Translations under genes and position numbers: made by a program
Shown here: in pieces, positions 17,363 through 25,523 of the stretch
Layout: the number at the start of each line of letters is the position of its first letter
Numbering within the stretch: the first letter of the stretch is position 1
The notes under the pieces: model-generated
Told to the model about the DNA's origin: nothing
The model's input: only the letters and a program-made list of their open reading frames with translations
The model's database searches: none
NCBI RefSeq assembly: GCF_002846335.1
Contig: NZ_PJMQ01000001.1
Location: 2,108,001-2,172,000 of the forward strand
DNA from: Janthinobacterium sp. 61
GTDB lineage: Bacteria > Pseudomonadota > Gammaproteobacteria > Burkholderiales > Burkholderiaceae_D
Reading direction: 5' to 3'
Length of the DNA: 64,000 nt

Positions 17363-17451
17363 TGTATTCCGCCTTTTTTCATGGATTGCACTCCTGCGCA
17401 ACAGAGCTTGTTACAATAAAAAACTGATTCAAACATCCAGCAGGAGCCTGC

Positions 17452-17814
17452 ATGTCACAAGATATGATTCTCGATACCCCACTCCAGCAGACCAGGAACC
17501 TCGCCTGGTGGCTGTACCTGATACATGGCGCCAGCTTTGTTTTTTCGCTGGGCGCGTTTTCCTTCATTCCGCTCATCATCAATTATGTGAAACGGGACGA
17601 GGCGGCCGGGACCTTCGTGTACAGCCATCACAGCTGGATGATCCGTTCCTTCTGGTGGTATGTGGCCTGGATCGTCGTCGGCGCCATCCTGTGGATCACG
17701 CTGATCGGCATTCCGCTGGCGCTCGTCGTGTGGGGAGTGGCCTGGCTGTGGAAAGCCTACCGCTTGCTGCGCGGCTTCCTCGACCTGAACAACAACACCC
17801 CCGTCCCCATGTAA
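17452..17814 (+). CDS. Small membrane protein, DUF4870-like
   Basis: A 120-residue protein with three hydrophobic segments (about residues 18-45, 62-82 and 83-102) and the motif pattern of DUF4870-type membrane proteins (FIPLIINYVKRDEAAGTFVYSHH). AGGAG lies before the ATG. A TACAAT box at 17412-17417, with TTGCAC 20 bases upstream, may be its promoter. The function is unknown. Confidence 0.75.
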   Translation: MSQDMILDTPLQQTRNLAWWLYLIHGASFVFSLGAFSFIPLIINYVKRDEAAGTFVYSHHSWMIRSFWWYVAWIVVGAILWITLIGIPLALVVWGVAWLWKAYRLLRGFLDLNNNTPVPM

Positions 17815-17824
17815 AAGGTGCTTC

Positions 17825-17847
17825 GCGGCAAGCCAACGGCTTGCCGC
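17825..17847. terminator. Terminator hairpin between convergent genes
   Basis: A perfect ten-base-pair stem (GCGGCAAGCC with GGCTTGCCGC) around a three-base loop lies between the stops of the DUF4870-like gene and metC. No long T-run follows on either strand, but position and stability fit a shared terminator. Confidence 0.6.
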
Positions 17848-17850
17848 TTC

Positions 17851-19017
17851 CTACATCGCCGCGAACGCCCGCTCGATATCGGCAATCAAATCCTGCGGAT
17901 CTTCCAGCCCCACGTTCAGGCGCACCAACTGACCCGGCAACTGCCAGCCCTTGCGCATGGCGGCGATACGGTAGGGCATCACCAGGCTGTTCGCGCCGCC
18001 CCAGCTGTAGCCTATCTTGAACAACTGCAAGGCATCGACGAAACGGTCAGTGTGTGCCTCCGTATAGCGGGCATCGAACAGCACGGAAAACAGGCCTCCC
18101 GCGCCCGTGAAATCGCGCTGCCAGATGGCGTGGCCCGGGCAATCGGCGAAAGCCGGATGCAACACGGTGGCGATCTCGCTGCGGTCCTTGAGCCAGCTTG
18201 CCACCGTGCGCGCGCCCGCATCATGGGCATCGAAGCGCAGCTTCATGGTCGGCAAGCCGCGCAGCACCAGGTAGGCATCGTCCGCCCCCACGCCCATGCC
18301 AAGGCGCATGTGCGCCTGCGCCAGGCGCTCATGCAGCGCCCTGTCCCGCGTGATCAAGGCACCCATCAGCACATCCGAGCCGCCCGACTGGTATTTCGTC
18401 AGCGCCTGCATGATGATGTCCACGCCCAGGTCAAAGCCGCGCAGGGCCAGTCCGGCCGACCAGGTATTGTCCAAAGCCACCAGCACGCCGCGCGCATGGG
18501 CGGCCGCGCAGATGGCGGGCAAGTCCGGCACTTCCATGGTCACGGAGCCTGGCGCTTCCGTCCAGATGAGCTTGGTATTCTCCTGAATCAGGGCGGCGAT
18601 GCCGGCACCGATCAGCGGATCGTAATAGCGGGCCGTAATGCCAAAATCCTGCGCCAGCCAGCGTCCCAGTTCGCGGTTCGGGTTATAGATGTTTTCCGGC
18701 AGTAAAACGTCGTCGCCCGTTTTCAGCAGGGCAAAGTCCGCCATGGCGATGGCCGCCAGCCCCGACGGCGCCAGCAGGCAGTGCTTGCCCCCTTCAATTT
18801 CAGCCAGCCGCGCTTCCAGCGTGAACGTGGTGGGCGTGCCGTGCAAGCCGTAGGTGTAGGCGTTCTTTTCTTTCCAGTCGCCCGAACGCATGGCGGCCAC
18901 GTCCTTGAACAGCACGGTCGATGCATGGTGGATGGCGTTGGGAAAGGCGGCAAAGCCTTGCGGCGCCTGGTAATCGCTGTGGATCAGCGCCGTCTGGGGA
19001 GATTTGGGTGTGGTCAT
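17851..19017 (-). CDS. metC: Cystathionine beta-lyase (Cys/Met metabolism PLP enzyme)
   Basis: A 388-residue PLP-dependent enzyme of the Cys/Met metabolism family. The PLP lysine is K208 in QALTKYQSGGSD, preceded by the cofactor aspartate in VALDNTWSAGLAL, and TYGLHGTPTTFTLE near residue 55 is the family's cofactor-phosphate loop. The closest match in character is MetC, which splits cystathionine to homocysteine, pyruvate and ammonia. The start at 19017 gives the usual N-terminus; the in-frame extension to 19062 is not typical. A gamma-synthase or gamma-lyase activity cannot be fully excluded. Confidence 0.88.
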   Translation of the reverse strand: MTTPKSPQTALIHSDYQAPQGFAAFPNAIHHASTVLFKDVAAMRSGDWKEKNAYTYGLHGTPTTFTLEARLAEIEGGKHCLLAPSGLAAIAMADFALLKTGDDVLLPENIYNPNRELGRWLAQDFGITARYYDPLIGAGIAALIQENTKLIWTEAPGSVTMEVPDLPAICAAAHARGVLVALDNTWSAGLALRGFDLGVDIIMQALTKYQSGGSDVLMGALITRDRALHERLAQAHMRLGMGVGADDAYLVLRGLPTMKLRFDAHDAGARTVASWLKDRSEIATVLHPAFADCPGHAIWQRDFTGAGGLFSVLFDARYTEAHTDRFVDALQLFKIGYSWGGANSLVMPYRIAAMRKGWQLPGQLVRLNVGLEDPQDLIADIERAFAAM

Positions 19018-19135
19018 GGCATCGGCATCGAATCGTAGGCAAATAAAAAGGCGGGCCAGCAATTGCTGATCCGCCTTGATTGTAAGGGCTTATGCCCTTG
19101 CCTGCCGTACGTCTGACAGAGTGTTACACCTGCAT

Positions 19136-19220
19136 AAAAAACGTTCAGGCCAAGGCGCGCTGCCGAAGACAGTACTTTACTGTACGGCAAGGCAGCGCAA
19201 CGCAGGCATGGACGTTTTTT
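19136..19220 (-). terminator. Long imperfect hairpin terminator behind rimO
   Basis: AAAAAACGT at the left end pairs with ACGTTTTTT at the right, with GC-rich partly paired arms (both contain GCGCTGCC when read in the same sense) around a small ACAGTA...TACTGT centre. The element begins inside the rimO stop codon. On the minus strand it ends in a T-run, as a Rho-independent terminator should. It is longer than usual and resembles the element at 8063-8162 in design. Confidence 0.65.
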
Positions 19221-20631
19221 ACTCGGCGGCGCCCCACAGGTCGTGCGCATCGGCCGAAGTGATTGTCACGTCGACGAATTGACCGACCGCCAGCTTGCGG
19301 TGGGGTTCGAATGGCGGCTTCACATACACGACGCCGTCGATTTCCGGCGCGTCGGCGGACGAGCGGCCCACGCCGCCGGTGCGGGTGACTTCATCGATGA
19401 GCACGCGCACGGTCTTGCCGACCTTGGCTTGCAGGCGTTTTTTCGAAATTTCTTCCTGCAGCAGCATCACGCGGCCGCGGCGCTCTTCGCGCAGCTCTTC
19501 CGGCACGGGATTGGCGATGGCGTTGGCGGTCGCGCCTTCGACAGGCGAGTAGGCGAAGCAACCCAGGCGGTCGATCTGCGCTTCCTTGAGGAAATCGAGC
19601 AAATACTCGAATTCCTCTTCCGTTTCGCCAGGGAAACCGGCGATGAAGGTCGAGCGGATGGTCAGGTCCGGGTTGATGGCGCGCCAGGCCTGGATGCGGT
19701 CCAGGTTTTTCTCGCCGCTGGCCGGGCGCTTCATGCGTTTCAGTACGTCAGGATGCGCATGCTGCATCGGAATGTCCAGGTATGGCAGGATGTGGCCGCC
19801 GCTCATCATCGGGATGATCTGGTCGACGTGTGGGTAGGGATACACATAGTGCAAGCGCACCCAGGCGCCGTAGGACTTGGCCAGTTCGCCCAGCGCTTCC
19901 GTCAGCTGCGTCATGTGGGTCTTCACGGGACGGCCATTCCAGAAGCCGGAGCGGAATTTCACGTCCACGCCATACGCCGAGGTGTCTTGCGAAATGACCA
20001 GCAATTCCTTGACGCCGGCCTTGAACAGGTTTTCCGCTTCGATCATCAGTTCGCCGATCGGACGCGACACCAGATCACCGCGCATCGACGGGATGATGCA
20101 GAAACTGCAACGGTGGTTACAGCCTTCGGAAATTTTCAGGTAGGCATAGTGCTTCGGCGTCAGCTTGACGCCTTGCGGCGGCACCAGGTCGAGGAATGGC
20201 GCATGCGGTTTCGGCAGGTGCAAGTGGACGGAATCCATCACTTCGGCCAGCGCATGCGGACCCGTGACGGACAGCACTTTCGGGTGCACCTTCATGATGA
20301 TGTCGTCGCCGGCAGCATCTTTCTTGGCGCCCAGGCAACCGGTGACGATGACCTTGCCGTTTTCAGCCAGCGCTTCGCCGATGGCGTCGAGCGACTCTTG
20401 CACGGCAGCATCGATAAAACCGCAGGTATTGACGATCACCAGATCGGCGCCAGCGTAGGATTTCGCCGTTTCGTAGCCTTCGGCGCGCAGTTGGGTCAGG
20501 ATTTGTTCGGAGTCAACCAGCGCTTTCGGGCAGCCGAGCGAGACAAAGCCCACTTTCGGCGCCGCACCTGGCATGGCCAGCATGGCCTCGGGCTGGGCGG
20601 AAGGAACAGGAATACGGTGAATTTCAGACAT
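19219..20631 (-). CDS. rimO: Ribosomal protein S12 methylthiotransferase RimO
   Basis: A 470-residue radical SAM methylthiotransferase that modifies an aspartate of ribosomal protein S12. The N-terminal MTTase domain supplies three cluster cysteines (C34 in SLGCPKA, C70 in NTCGF and C99 in TGCLG). The radical SAM CxxxCxxC motif is C171, C175 and C178 (CNHRCSFC). A C-terminal TRAM domain closes the protein. Length and motifs are normal. A TACAAT -10 box lies about 40 bp upstream of the ATG. Confidence 0.97.
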   Translation of the reverse strand: MSEIHRIPVPSAQPEAMLAMPGAAPKVGFVSLGCPKALVDSEQILTQLRAEGYETAKSYAGADLVIVNTCGFIDAAVQESLDAIGEALAENGKVIVTGCLGAKKDAAGDDIIMKVHPKVLSVTGPHALAEVMDSVHLHLPKPHAPFLDLVPPQGVKLTPKHYAYLKISEGCNHRCSFCIIPSMRGDLVSRPIGELMIEAENLFKAGVKELLVISQDTSAYGVDVKFRSGFWNGRPVKTHMTQLTEALGELAKSYGAWVRLHYVYPYPHVDQIIPMMSGGHILPYLDIPMQHAHPDVLKRMKRPASGEKNLDRIQAWRAINPDLTIRSTFIAGFPGETEEEFEYLLDFLKEAQIDRLGCFAYSPVEGATANAIANPVPEELREERRGRVMLLQEEISKKRLQAKVGKTVRVLIDEVTRTGGVGRSSADAPEIDGVVYVKPPFEPHRKLAVGQFVDVTITSADAHDLWGAAE

Positions 20632-20667
20632 AGTTGGCAGCTAGTAAAATGGTGAGGCGAATCGGCT

Positions 20668-20697
20668 ATTGTACCCCGAGCCGCCCCTTGCTGGCAG
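20668..20697 (-). promoter_or_regulatory. Candidate rimO promoter
   Basis: On the minus strand TACAAT (20673-20668) is preceded after 18 bases by CTGCCA, a four-of-six match to the -35 consensus. It lies just upstream of rimO and downstream of phaR. Confidence 0.4.
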
Positions 20698-20729
20698 AAC
20701 TATGCTGTTTTGATGACGCCAATACAACT

Positions 20730-20761
20730 CCCGGGCACTGAATGGCCCGTGAGTGCCTGGG
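20730..20761 (-). terminator. Hairpin downstream of phaR
   Basis: A ten-base stem with one mismatch (CCCGGGCACT with AGTGCCTGGG) around a 12-base loop starts six bases past the phaR stop. No T-run follows, so termination would be weak or Rho-assisted. Confidence 0.4.
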
Positions 20762-20766
20762 TTTGA

Positions 20767-21330
20767 CTACTTCTTGTCCGTTGGGGGAACAGGCGGAACG
20801 AAGGGGAAGGTGCCGAACAGATTCTTGCTCTGGCTCTGCATCTGCTCCTGCATCTGCACGAACAGACTCTTGCTCTGGTCGATGTAGTTGTTCATCATGC
20901 CTTGCATCATAGGACCCTGAACATTCATGAACTGGGTCCACATTTCCGGGCTGAATGGCTTGCCTTCGAAACTGCCGGCCGACGTGCCAGTGAACTTGTG
21001 CTGGATATCGGTGAACGCTTGCACGTTCTTTTCCAGGTAGGATCCCATCATGCCCTGCATGGCGTGGCCATAGTAGCGGATGATCTGCGACAACACGCTG
21101 CTCGAGAACATGGGCGCGCCGTTCGCTTCTTCTTCCAAAATGATTTGCAGCAAGATGCTGCGCGTCAAATCTTCATTGGACTTGGCATCGACGACCGTAA
21201 ACACTTCATTGTCCAGCACCAGCTGCTTGACGTCCGTCAAGGTGATGTAGGAACTGGTTTGCGTGTCATACAGACGGCGGTTGGGATATTTTTTAATCAG
21301 GCGGTCTATACTTTTTTTTGCACTACTCAT
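20767..21330 (-). CDS. phaR: Polyhydroxyalkanoate synthesis repressor PhaR
   Basis: A 187-residue protein of the PhaR family, which binds both DNA and PHB granules and represses phasin and phaR genes until polymer is present. The N-terminal DNA-binding part carries the family signature (IKKYPNRRLYDTQTSSYIT). The central PHB-accumulation regulatory part is Met/Gln-rich and amphipathic (MQGMM, QMQEQMQ). ATG at 21330 is chosen because GGAA precedes it; a start at 21342 would add four residues. It lies downstream of phaC in the same direction, with a terminator-like hairpin between them. Confidence 0.95.
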   Translation of the reverse strand: MSSAKKSIDRLIKKYPNRRLYDTQTSSYITLTDVKQLVLDNEVFTVVDAKSNEDLTRSILLQIILEEEANGAPMFSSSVLSQIIRYYGHAMQGMMGSYLEKNVQAFTDIQHKFTGTSAGSFEGKPFSPEMWTQFMNVQGPMMQGMMNNYIDQSKSLFVQMQEQMQSQSKNLFGTFPFVPPVPPTDKK

Positions 21331-21375
21331 CACAAGTTCCACTTATTGCGCCGCAGCGCGTACAGAGTTAATCCG

Positions 21376-21402
21376 AAAAAAAAGCGAACGTGGGTCCGCT
21401 TT
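21376..21402 (-). terminator. Rho-independent terminator about 45 bp upstream of phaR
   Basis: On the minus strand AAAGCG pairs with CGCTTT around ten bases and is followed by a run of eight T. It lies about 150 bp past the phaC stop and about 45 bp before the phaR ATG. It can end the phaC transcript, or attenuate read-through into phaR if no promoter lies in the 45 bp between. Confidence 0.6.
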
Positions 21403-21507
21403 CGCACCTGCCTACTTTTTCCATTATAGAGTGGAAAACGGCTCCATTGCACATCAGGGTAGTAGATTCCCGCATTTATTGCAACGCAACTAAAAGTAGA
21501 TTCCTGA

Positions 21508-21533
21508 CAAGACCGGAGATTACGCCGGTCTTG
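21508..21533. terminator. Hairpin just downstream of phaC
   Basis: A perfect nine-base stem (CAAGACCGG with CCGGTCTTG) with an eight-base loop begins about 23 bp after the phaC stop. There is no T-run, so it may stabilise the 3' end or assist termination. Confidence 0.45.
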
Positions 21534-21555
21534 CCTGGCGAGAAGCTTTCATACA

Positions 21556-23307
21556 CTAATCTGCCCTGACTTTAACATACCGTCCTGGCGCCGCCTCGAT
21601 TGCCGCGTGCCGCTTGTTCCCCGGCTTGCCTGGCGCCTTCACCTGCGCGCCGCCGTGCTCGGCCAGGAAAGCTGCCCATTCGGGCCACCAGCTGCCCACG
21701 TGCTCGGTCGCGCCTACCATCCATTGCTCGGCGCTCAATGGCTTGGCTTTCGCCGTGCGTGGCTGGTCATTGCTCCAGTAACTGCGCTTTTTCTTCGAGG
21801 CCGGGTTGATCACGCCGGCGATATGGCCCGAGGCACCGAGGATGAAACGGTTGGCTTTCGGCTTTTTCGGATTCAGCAAGGCCGTGCTGGCGTAGGCTGC
21901 GCCCCAGGGCACGATATGGTCTTCGCGCGAACCGTAGATGAAAGCGGGCGCGTCGATGCTGCTCAAGTCGACCTGTTCGCCGGCCACCGTCAGCTTGCCC
22001 GGCACTTTCAGGCTATTTTCCAGGTAAGTGTTGCGCAGATACCAGCAAAACATGGGGCCGGGCAAACCCGTGCCGTCGCCGTTCCAGTACAGCAAGTCGA
22101 ATGCGGGCGGCTCCTTGCCTTTCAGGTAATTCGACTGCACGTAGTTCCATACCAGGTCGTTCGGCCGCAGGCTGGAGAAAGTGCTGCCCAGGTCGCGCCC
22201 CGTCATCAGGCCGCCCTTGGCCAGGCTTTGCTCGCGCAACGCCACTTGCGGCTCGTCAATGAAGACGTCGAGCGCGCCCGCGTCGCAGAAATCGAGGAAA
22301 GTGGTCAAGAGGGTCAGGCTGGCGGCTGGATTCTCACCCCGCGCCTTGAGCACGGCCAGCGCCGTCGAGACGATGGTGCCGCCCACGCAAAAGCCGAACA
22401 TATTGAGCTTGTCCTGGCCGGAAATGTCCTGCGTCACACGGATGGCTTCGATCACGCCTTGCTCGACGTAATCGTCCCACGTCAGGTGCTGCATGCTCAT
22501 GTCCGGATTGCGCCAGGACATCAAAAACACGGTATTGCCCTGCTCCACCGCATAGCGCACGAGCGAGTTTTCCGGCTGCAAGTCAAGGATATAGAATTTA
22601 TTGATGCACGGCGGCACCATCAGCAGCGGCCGCTGGTGTACCGTGGCCGTCGTCGGCGTGTACTGGATCAGCTGGAACAAGGCGTTTTCAAACACCACCG
22701 TGCCCGGCGTGGTGGCCACGTTGCGGCCCACTTCGAAGGCCGATTCGTCGGACTGCGAAATGCGGCCCTTGCCCATATCGGACAGCATGTTGCTCAAGCC
22801 CTTGGCCAGGCTTTCACCCTTGGTCTCGATCAAGGTTTGCTGGGCGTCGGGATTGGTGGCAAGAAAATTGGCAGGCGACATGGCGTCGACGATTTGCTGC
22901 ACGGCAAACGCAATCTTTTGCTTCTGGTGCGGCGTCGCTTCCACGGCATCGGCCATGGCGCTGAGAAACTCCGCGTTCAGCAAATAAGCTGCCGCATTGA
23001 AGGCCGACAGGGGGCTGGCGTGCCAGGCGGGAGCGGCGAAACGGCGGTCTTTCAGCTCCGGCGCCTTGCCGGCCATAAAGTCAGTCCACAAGCCCGTCAG
23101 CTTGGCCACATAGTCATTTTTCAGTTGCTCGATCGCTTCCGGCTTGATGCTGGCGCCCGCATCCTGCAAAATGCCGGCAATCGGATTGCCTGCCGGCTGC
23201 GGTACCATGTTGAACCACGTTTTCCACTGCTCAGGATTGCTGATCTGCGCCATCCATTCCTTGGTCATCATTTGAGGATCGGGCATATTCATAAAATGTA
23301 AGTCCAT
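21556..23307 (-). CDS. phaC: Class I poly(3-hydroxyalkanoate) synthase PhaC
   Basis: A 583-residue PHA synthase that polymerises short-chain (R)-3-hydroxyacyl-CoA, mainly 3-hydroxybutyryl-CoA. The lipase-like box is GFCVGGT with the catalytic Cys at 307. The catalytic Asp is in REDHIVPW and the His in GASGHIAGVINP. Length and the long N-terminal domain place it in class I rather than the PhaE- or PhaR-subunit-dependent classes. phaR lies downstream; phaA and phaB are not in this window. The start at 23307 (MDLHFMNMPDPQ) has no clear ribosome site; ATG at 23292 or 23286 are near alternatives. Confidence 0.96.
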   Translation of the reverse strand: MDLHFMNMPDPQMMTKEWMAQISNPEQWKTWFNMVPQPAGNPIAGILQDAGASIKPEAIEQLKNDYVAKLTGLWTDFMAGKAPELKDRRFAAPAWHASPLSAFNAAAYLLNAEFLSAMADAVEATPHQKQKIAFAVQQIVDAMSPANFLATNPDAQQTLIETKGESLAKGLSNMLSDMGKGRISQSDESAFEVGRNVATTPGTVVFENALFQLIQYTPTTATVHQRPLLMVPPCINKFYILDLQPENSLVRYAVEQGNTVFLMSWRNPDMSMQHLTWDDYVEQGVIEAIRVTQDISGQDKLNMFGFCVGGTIVSTALAVLKARGENPAASLTLLTTFLDFCDAGALDVFIDEPQVALREQSLAKGGLMTGRDLGSTFSSLRPNDLVWNYVQSNYLKGKEPPAFDLLYWNGDGTGLPGPMFCWYLRNTYLENSLKVPGKLTVAGEQVDLSSIDAPAFIYGSREDHIVPWGAAYASTALLNPKKPKANRFILGASGHIAGVINPASKKKRSYWSNDQPRTAKAKPLSAEQWMVGATEHVGSWWPEWAAFLAEHGGAQVKAPGKPGNKRHAAIEAAPGRYVKVRAD

Positions 23308-23373
23308 TCAAGAATTAATAAATAATTACTTCCGGGCCAACTGCATGCAAACTTTTACTGACTGCCACTACTC

Positions 23374-23607
23374 ATGATGCTCATGACCGCTGTTGCCTGG
23401 ATCTATGTCGTCGGCCTCATGGCGCTGACGGAACCATCCATCGTCGCCGGGGTGATGACCTTCGTGCTGTACTGCGTCATCCCGCTGTCCATCCTATTCT
23501 ATCTGACGGGCTCGCGGCGACGCAAACGCAAGGCTGAGCGCGTCGCTGAACTGAAGGCGCGCGCCCTCGCCTCAGCAGACGATAAAACAAAAACGGCAGA
23601 CACATAA
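23374..23607 (+). CDS. Small membrane protein of unknown function
   Basis: A 77-residue protein with two hydrophobic segments (about residues 3-20 and 24-46), then a basic SRRRKRKAER stretch and a charged C-terminal tail, giving a hairpin topology with a cytoplasmic tail. It is divergent from phaC. Its TAA stop lies in the loop of the terminator hairpin shared with the oppositely oriented pgeF. I do not recognise a family. Confidence 0.6.
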   Translation: MMLMTAVAWIYVVGLMALTEPSIVAGVMTFVLYCVIPLSILFYLTGSRRRKRKAERVAELKARALASADDKTKTADT

Positions 23608-23618
23608 GTGTCTGCCGT
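23593..23618. terminator. Bidirectional Rho-independent terminator
   Basis: A perfect 11-base-pair stem (ACGGCAGACAC with GTGTCTGCCGT) with a four-base ATAA loop. On the minus strand it is followed by TTTTTGTTTT and ends pgeF. The rightward small gene's stop codon falls in the loop. Confidence 0.85.
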
Positions 23619-23623
23619 GCAGA

Positions 23624-24409
23624 TTACTTGCGCCAGATCAAGCTGGCCTGTCTTCCCGTGACGCCATCGCGCCGGTACGAATAAAACTGCGCCACATCGC
23701 TGACGGTGCAGTATTCCCCGCCCGCCACTTGCGCCACGCCATCACGCAGCAGCATGGTACGCGCCAGGGCATAGATATCGGCCAGGTACTTGCCCGGCTT
23801 GCCGTCGATGGCAGCGAACGCGGCGCTCAACACTTGCCGCTCGGCAGCATCACGCGCGCCATCGCGAAACGCCTGCAGCACGTCCTGCCCTACCTCGAAT
23901 TGCTGCGGACCGATAGCCGGCCCCAGCCAGGCGAGGATATCCGTCGCACCTTGCGCGCGCATGCTGTCCACCGTGCGCTGCAGGACGCCGTTGGCCAGGC
24001 CGCGCCAGCCCGCGTGGGCCGCGCCGACGACCAGACCATCGCTTGAGCTGAACAGCACCGGCAGGCAATCGGCTGTCATCACCACGCACACGGCGCCCGC
24101 CTGCGTGGCGATACTGGCATCGGCATCGGGCACGCAACCGTGCAGTTTGGCTGCGTCCGCCACGGCTACGCCATGCACCTGCGACAGCCAGGCGGGCTCG
24201 GATGGCAAGATGGCCGCCAGCCGCGCGCGATTGGCGGCCACGTGCGCGGGCTCGTCGCCCACGTGCGTGCCCAGGTTCAAGCCACCGCCGCCCTGCCCGT
24301 CACCATATGGTTGCTGGCTGACGCCGCCCGCACGCACGGTCGCCAGCGCGCCCACGTTGGCGGGCAGGCCGGGCCAATGGGGTATCAGGCCAGGCAACGG
24401 TGCCGTCAT
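23624..24409 (-). CDS. pgeF: Peptidoglycan editing factor PgeF (multi-copper polyphenol oxidoreductase fold)
   Basis: A 261-residue protein of the YfiH/laccase-domain family. Metal-site motifs are present: SQVHG, TADCLPVLF (Cys) and AAHAGWRGL (His). In E. coli this protein removes L-Ser misincorporated in muropeptides; homologues show polyphenol oxidase activity in vitro. Its ATG overlaps the rluD stop by one base (TGATG), the same rluD-pgeF order as in many proteobacteria. The terminator at 23593-23618 closes the operon. Confidence 0.92.
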   Translation of the reverse strand: MTAPLPGLIPHWPGLPANVGALATVRAGGVSQQPYGDGQGGGGLNLGTHVGDEPAHVAANRARLAAILPSEPAWLSQVHGVAVADAAKLHGCVPDADASIATQAGAVCVVMTADCLPVLFSSSDGLVVGAAHAGWRGLANGVLQRTVDSMRAQGATDILAWLGPAIGPQQFEVGQDVLQAFRDGARDAAERQVLSAAFAAIDGKPGKYLADIYALARTMLLRDGVAQVAGGEYCTVSDVAQFYSYRRDGVTGRQASLIWRK

Positions 24410-25458
24410 CAGACCTGTTCTGGCTCGGGAATGCCCGCTGTGGCGATCAGCTCGGCGAAATCATCGGCCAGCGGCACGATCCACTCGCACGCTTCCAGGG
24501 TGCCCGGATGCACCAGACCCAGGCGGCGCGCCTGCAATGCCTGGCGCGAGAAGACGGATACCAGGTGCTGCTTGCCGTATACGGAGTCACCGACCAGTGC
24601 AAACCCCAGATGCTGCATGTGCACGCGAATCTGGTGCGTGCGGCCTGTTTCCAGGCGGCATTGCATCAGGCTGACGGGACGCCGGTCGAGTTCGCCGCTG
24701 CCGATCAATTCATAATGCGTGATGGCGGGCTTGGCGGTGAAATTCTCCGAGACGGCCATCTTGACCCGGTCGCGCGGATGGCGTGCGATGGATGCGTCGA
24801 TGGTGCCCGCCATTTTCGGCGTGCCCCACACCAGCGCAAAATACTCGCGCTTGACGGTGCGCGCCTGCAACTGGCGCACCAGGTCCGTTTGCGAGGCCAG
24901 GGTCTTGCCGACCACCATCAGGCCGCTGGTATCCTTGTCCAGGCGGTGCACGATACCGGCGCGTGGCACGCCAGCCAGTTGCGGACAGTGGTGCAGCAAG
25001 CCGTTGAGCAGGGTGCCCGACCAGTTGCCGGGGCCAGGATGCACGACCAGTCCGGCCGGTTTGTTGATCACGATGATATGCTCATCTTCGTGCACGATGT
25101 TCAATTCCATCGCTTCCGGCTTAAAAGCCTCGTCTTCCGGCGCGCTTTGCGGCAGAATGACGATCTTTTCGTCGCCATAGGCGGTCATGTTGCGTTTGGC
25201 AACTTTTCCATCGACGGTCACGAAACCGGCTTCCAGCCACAATTGCAAGCGGCTGCGCGAGTATTGCGGCACCAGCTTGGAGATGACTTTATCGAGGCGG
25301 TGGCCGCAGGCGTCCGGCGTCAGTTCCAATGTAATCGGGGCCATGATCTCGAAGGCGTCGTCGGCGGCAAAATCGCCGTCAAACGCATCTTCGGCGCCAT
25401 GGTCAGAAAGGGAGTCAAACGCGGAGTCAGCCAAATTAGGCTTCGGAGTTAATATCAC
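24409..25458 (-). CDS. rluD: 23S rRNA pseudouridine synthase RluD
   Basis: A 349-residue RluA-family pseudouridine synthase, in E. coli responsible for U1911, U1915 and U1917 of 23S rRNA. An S4 RNA-binding domain (about residues 45-100) precedes the catalytic domain with HRLDKDTSGL, whose aspartate D174 is the nucleophile. The GTG at 25458 gives an acidic N-terminal extension of about 38 residues before the S4 domain; ATG at 25344 would remove it. It is divergent from bamD across about 65 bp and overlaps pgeF. Confidence 0.93.
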   Translation of the reverse strand: MILTPKPNLADSAFDSLSDHGAEDAFDGDFAADDAFEIMAPITLELTPDACGHRLDKVISKLVPQYSRSRLQLWLEAGFVTVDGKVAKRNMTAYGDEKIVILPQSAPEDEAFKPEAMELNIVHEDEHIIVINKPAGLVVHPGPGNWSGTLLNGLLHHCPQLAGVPRAGIVHRLDKDTSGLMVVGKTLASQTDLVRQLQARTVKREYFALVWGTPKMAGTIDASIARHPRDRVKMAVSENFTAKPAITHYELIGSGELDRRPVSLMQCRLETGRTHQIRVHMQHLGFALVGDSVYGKQHLVSVFSRQALQARRLGLVHPGTLEACEWIVPLADDFAELIATAGIPEPEQV

Positions 25459-25473
25459 AGCATTCCCATCGGC

Positions 25474-25491
25474 TATAATCAGCCTATTGTA
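25474..25491. promoter_or_regulatory. Divergent -10 boxes of bamD and rluD
   Basis: TATAAT at 25474-25479 reads toward bamD, and TACAAT on the minus strand (25491-25486) reads toward rluD. The two boxes nearly touch, so the two promoters would overlap. The -35 elements are poor. Confidence 0.45.
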
Positions 25492-25523
25492 AAATCTTGG
25501 TTAAAACCTTCTTGCAAAACGTC

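Noticed and set aside
21607..23301. 564-codon open frame opposite phaC
   Set aside because: PhaC catalytic motifs are on the minus strand; the plus frame is an Arg/His/Gln-rich shadow.
23333..23360. TGCATGCA-type palindrome upstream of phaC as a PhaR operator
   Set aside because: The palindrome is short and I cannot match it firmly to known PhaR binding sites.
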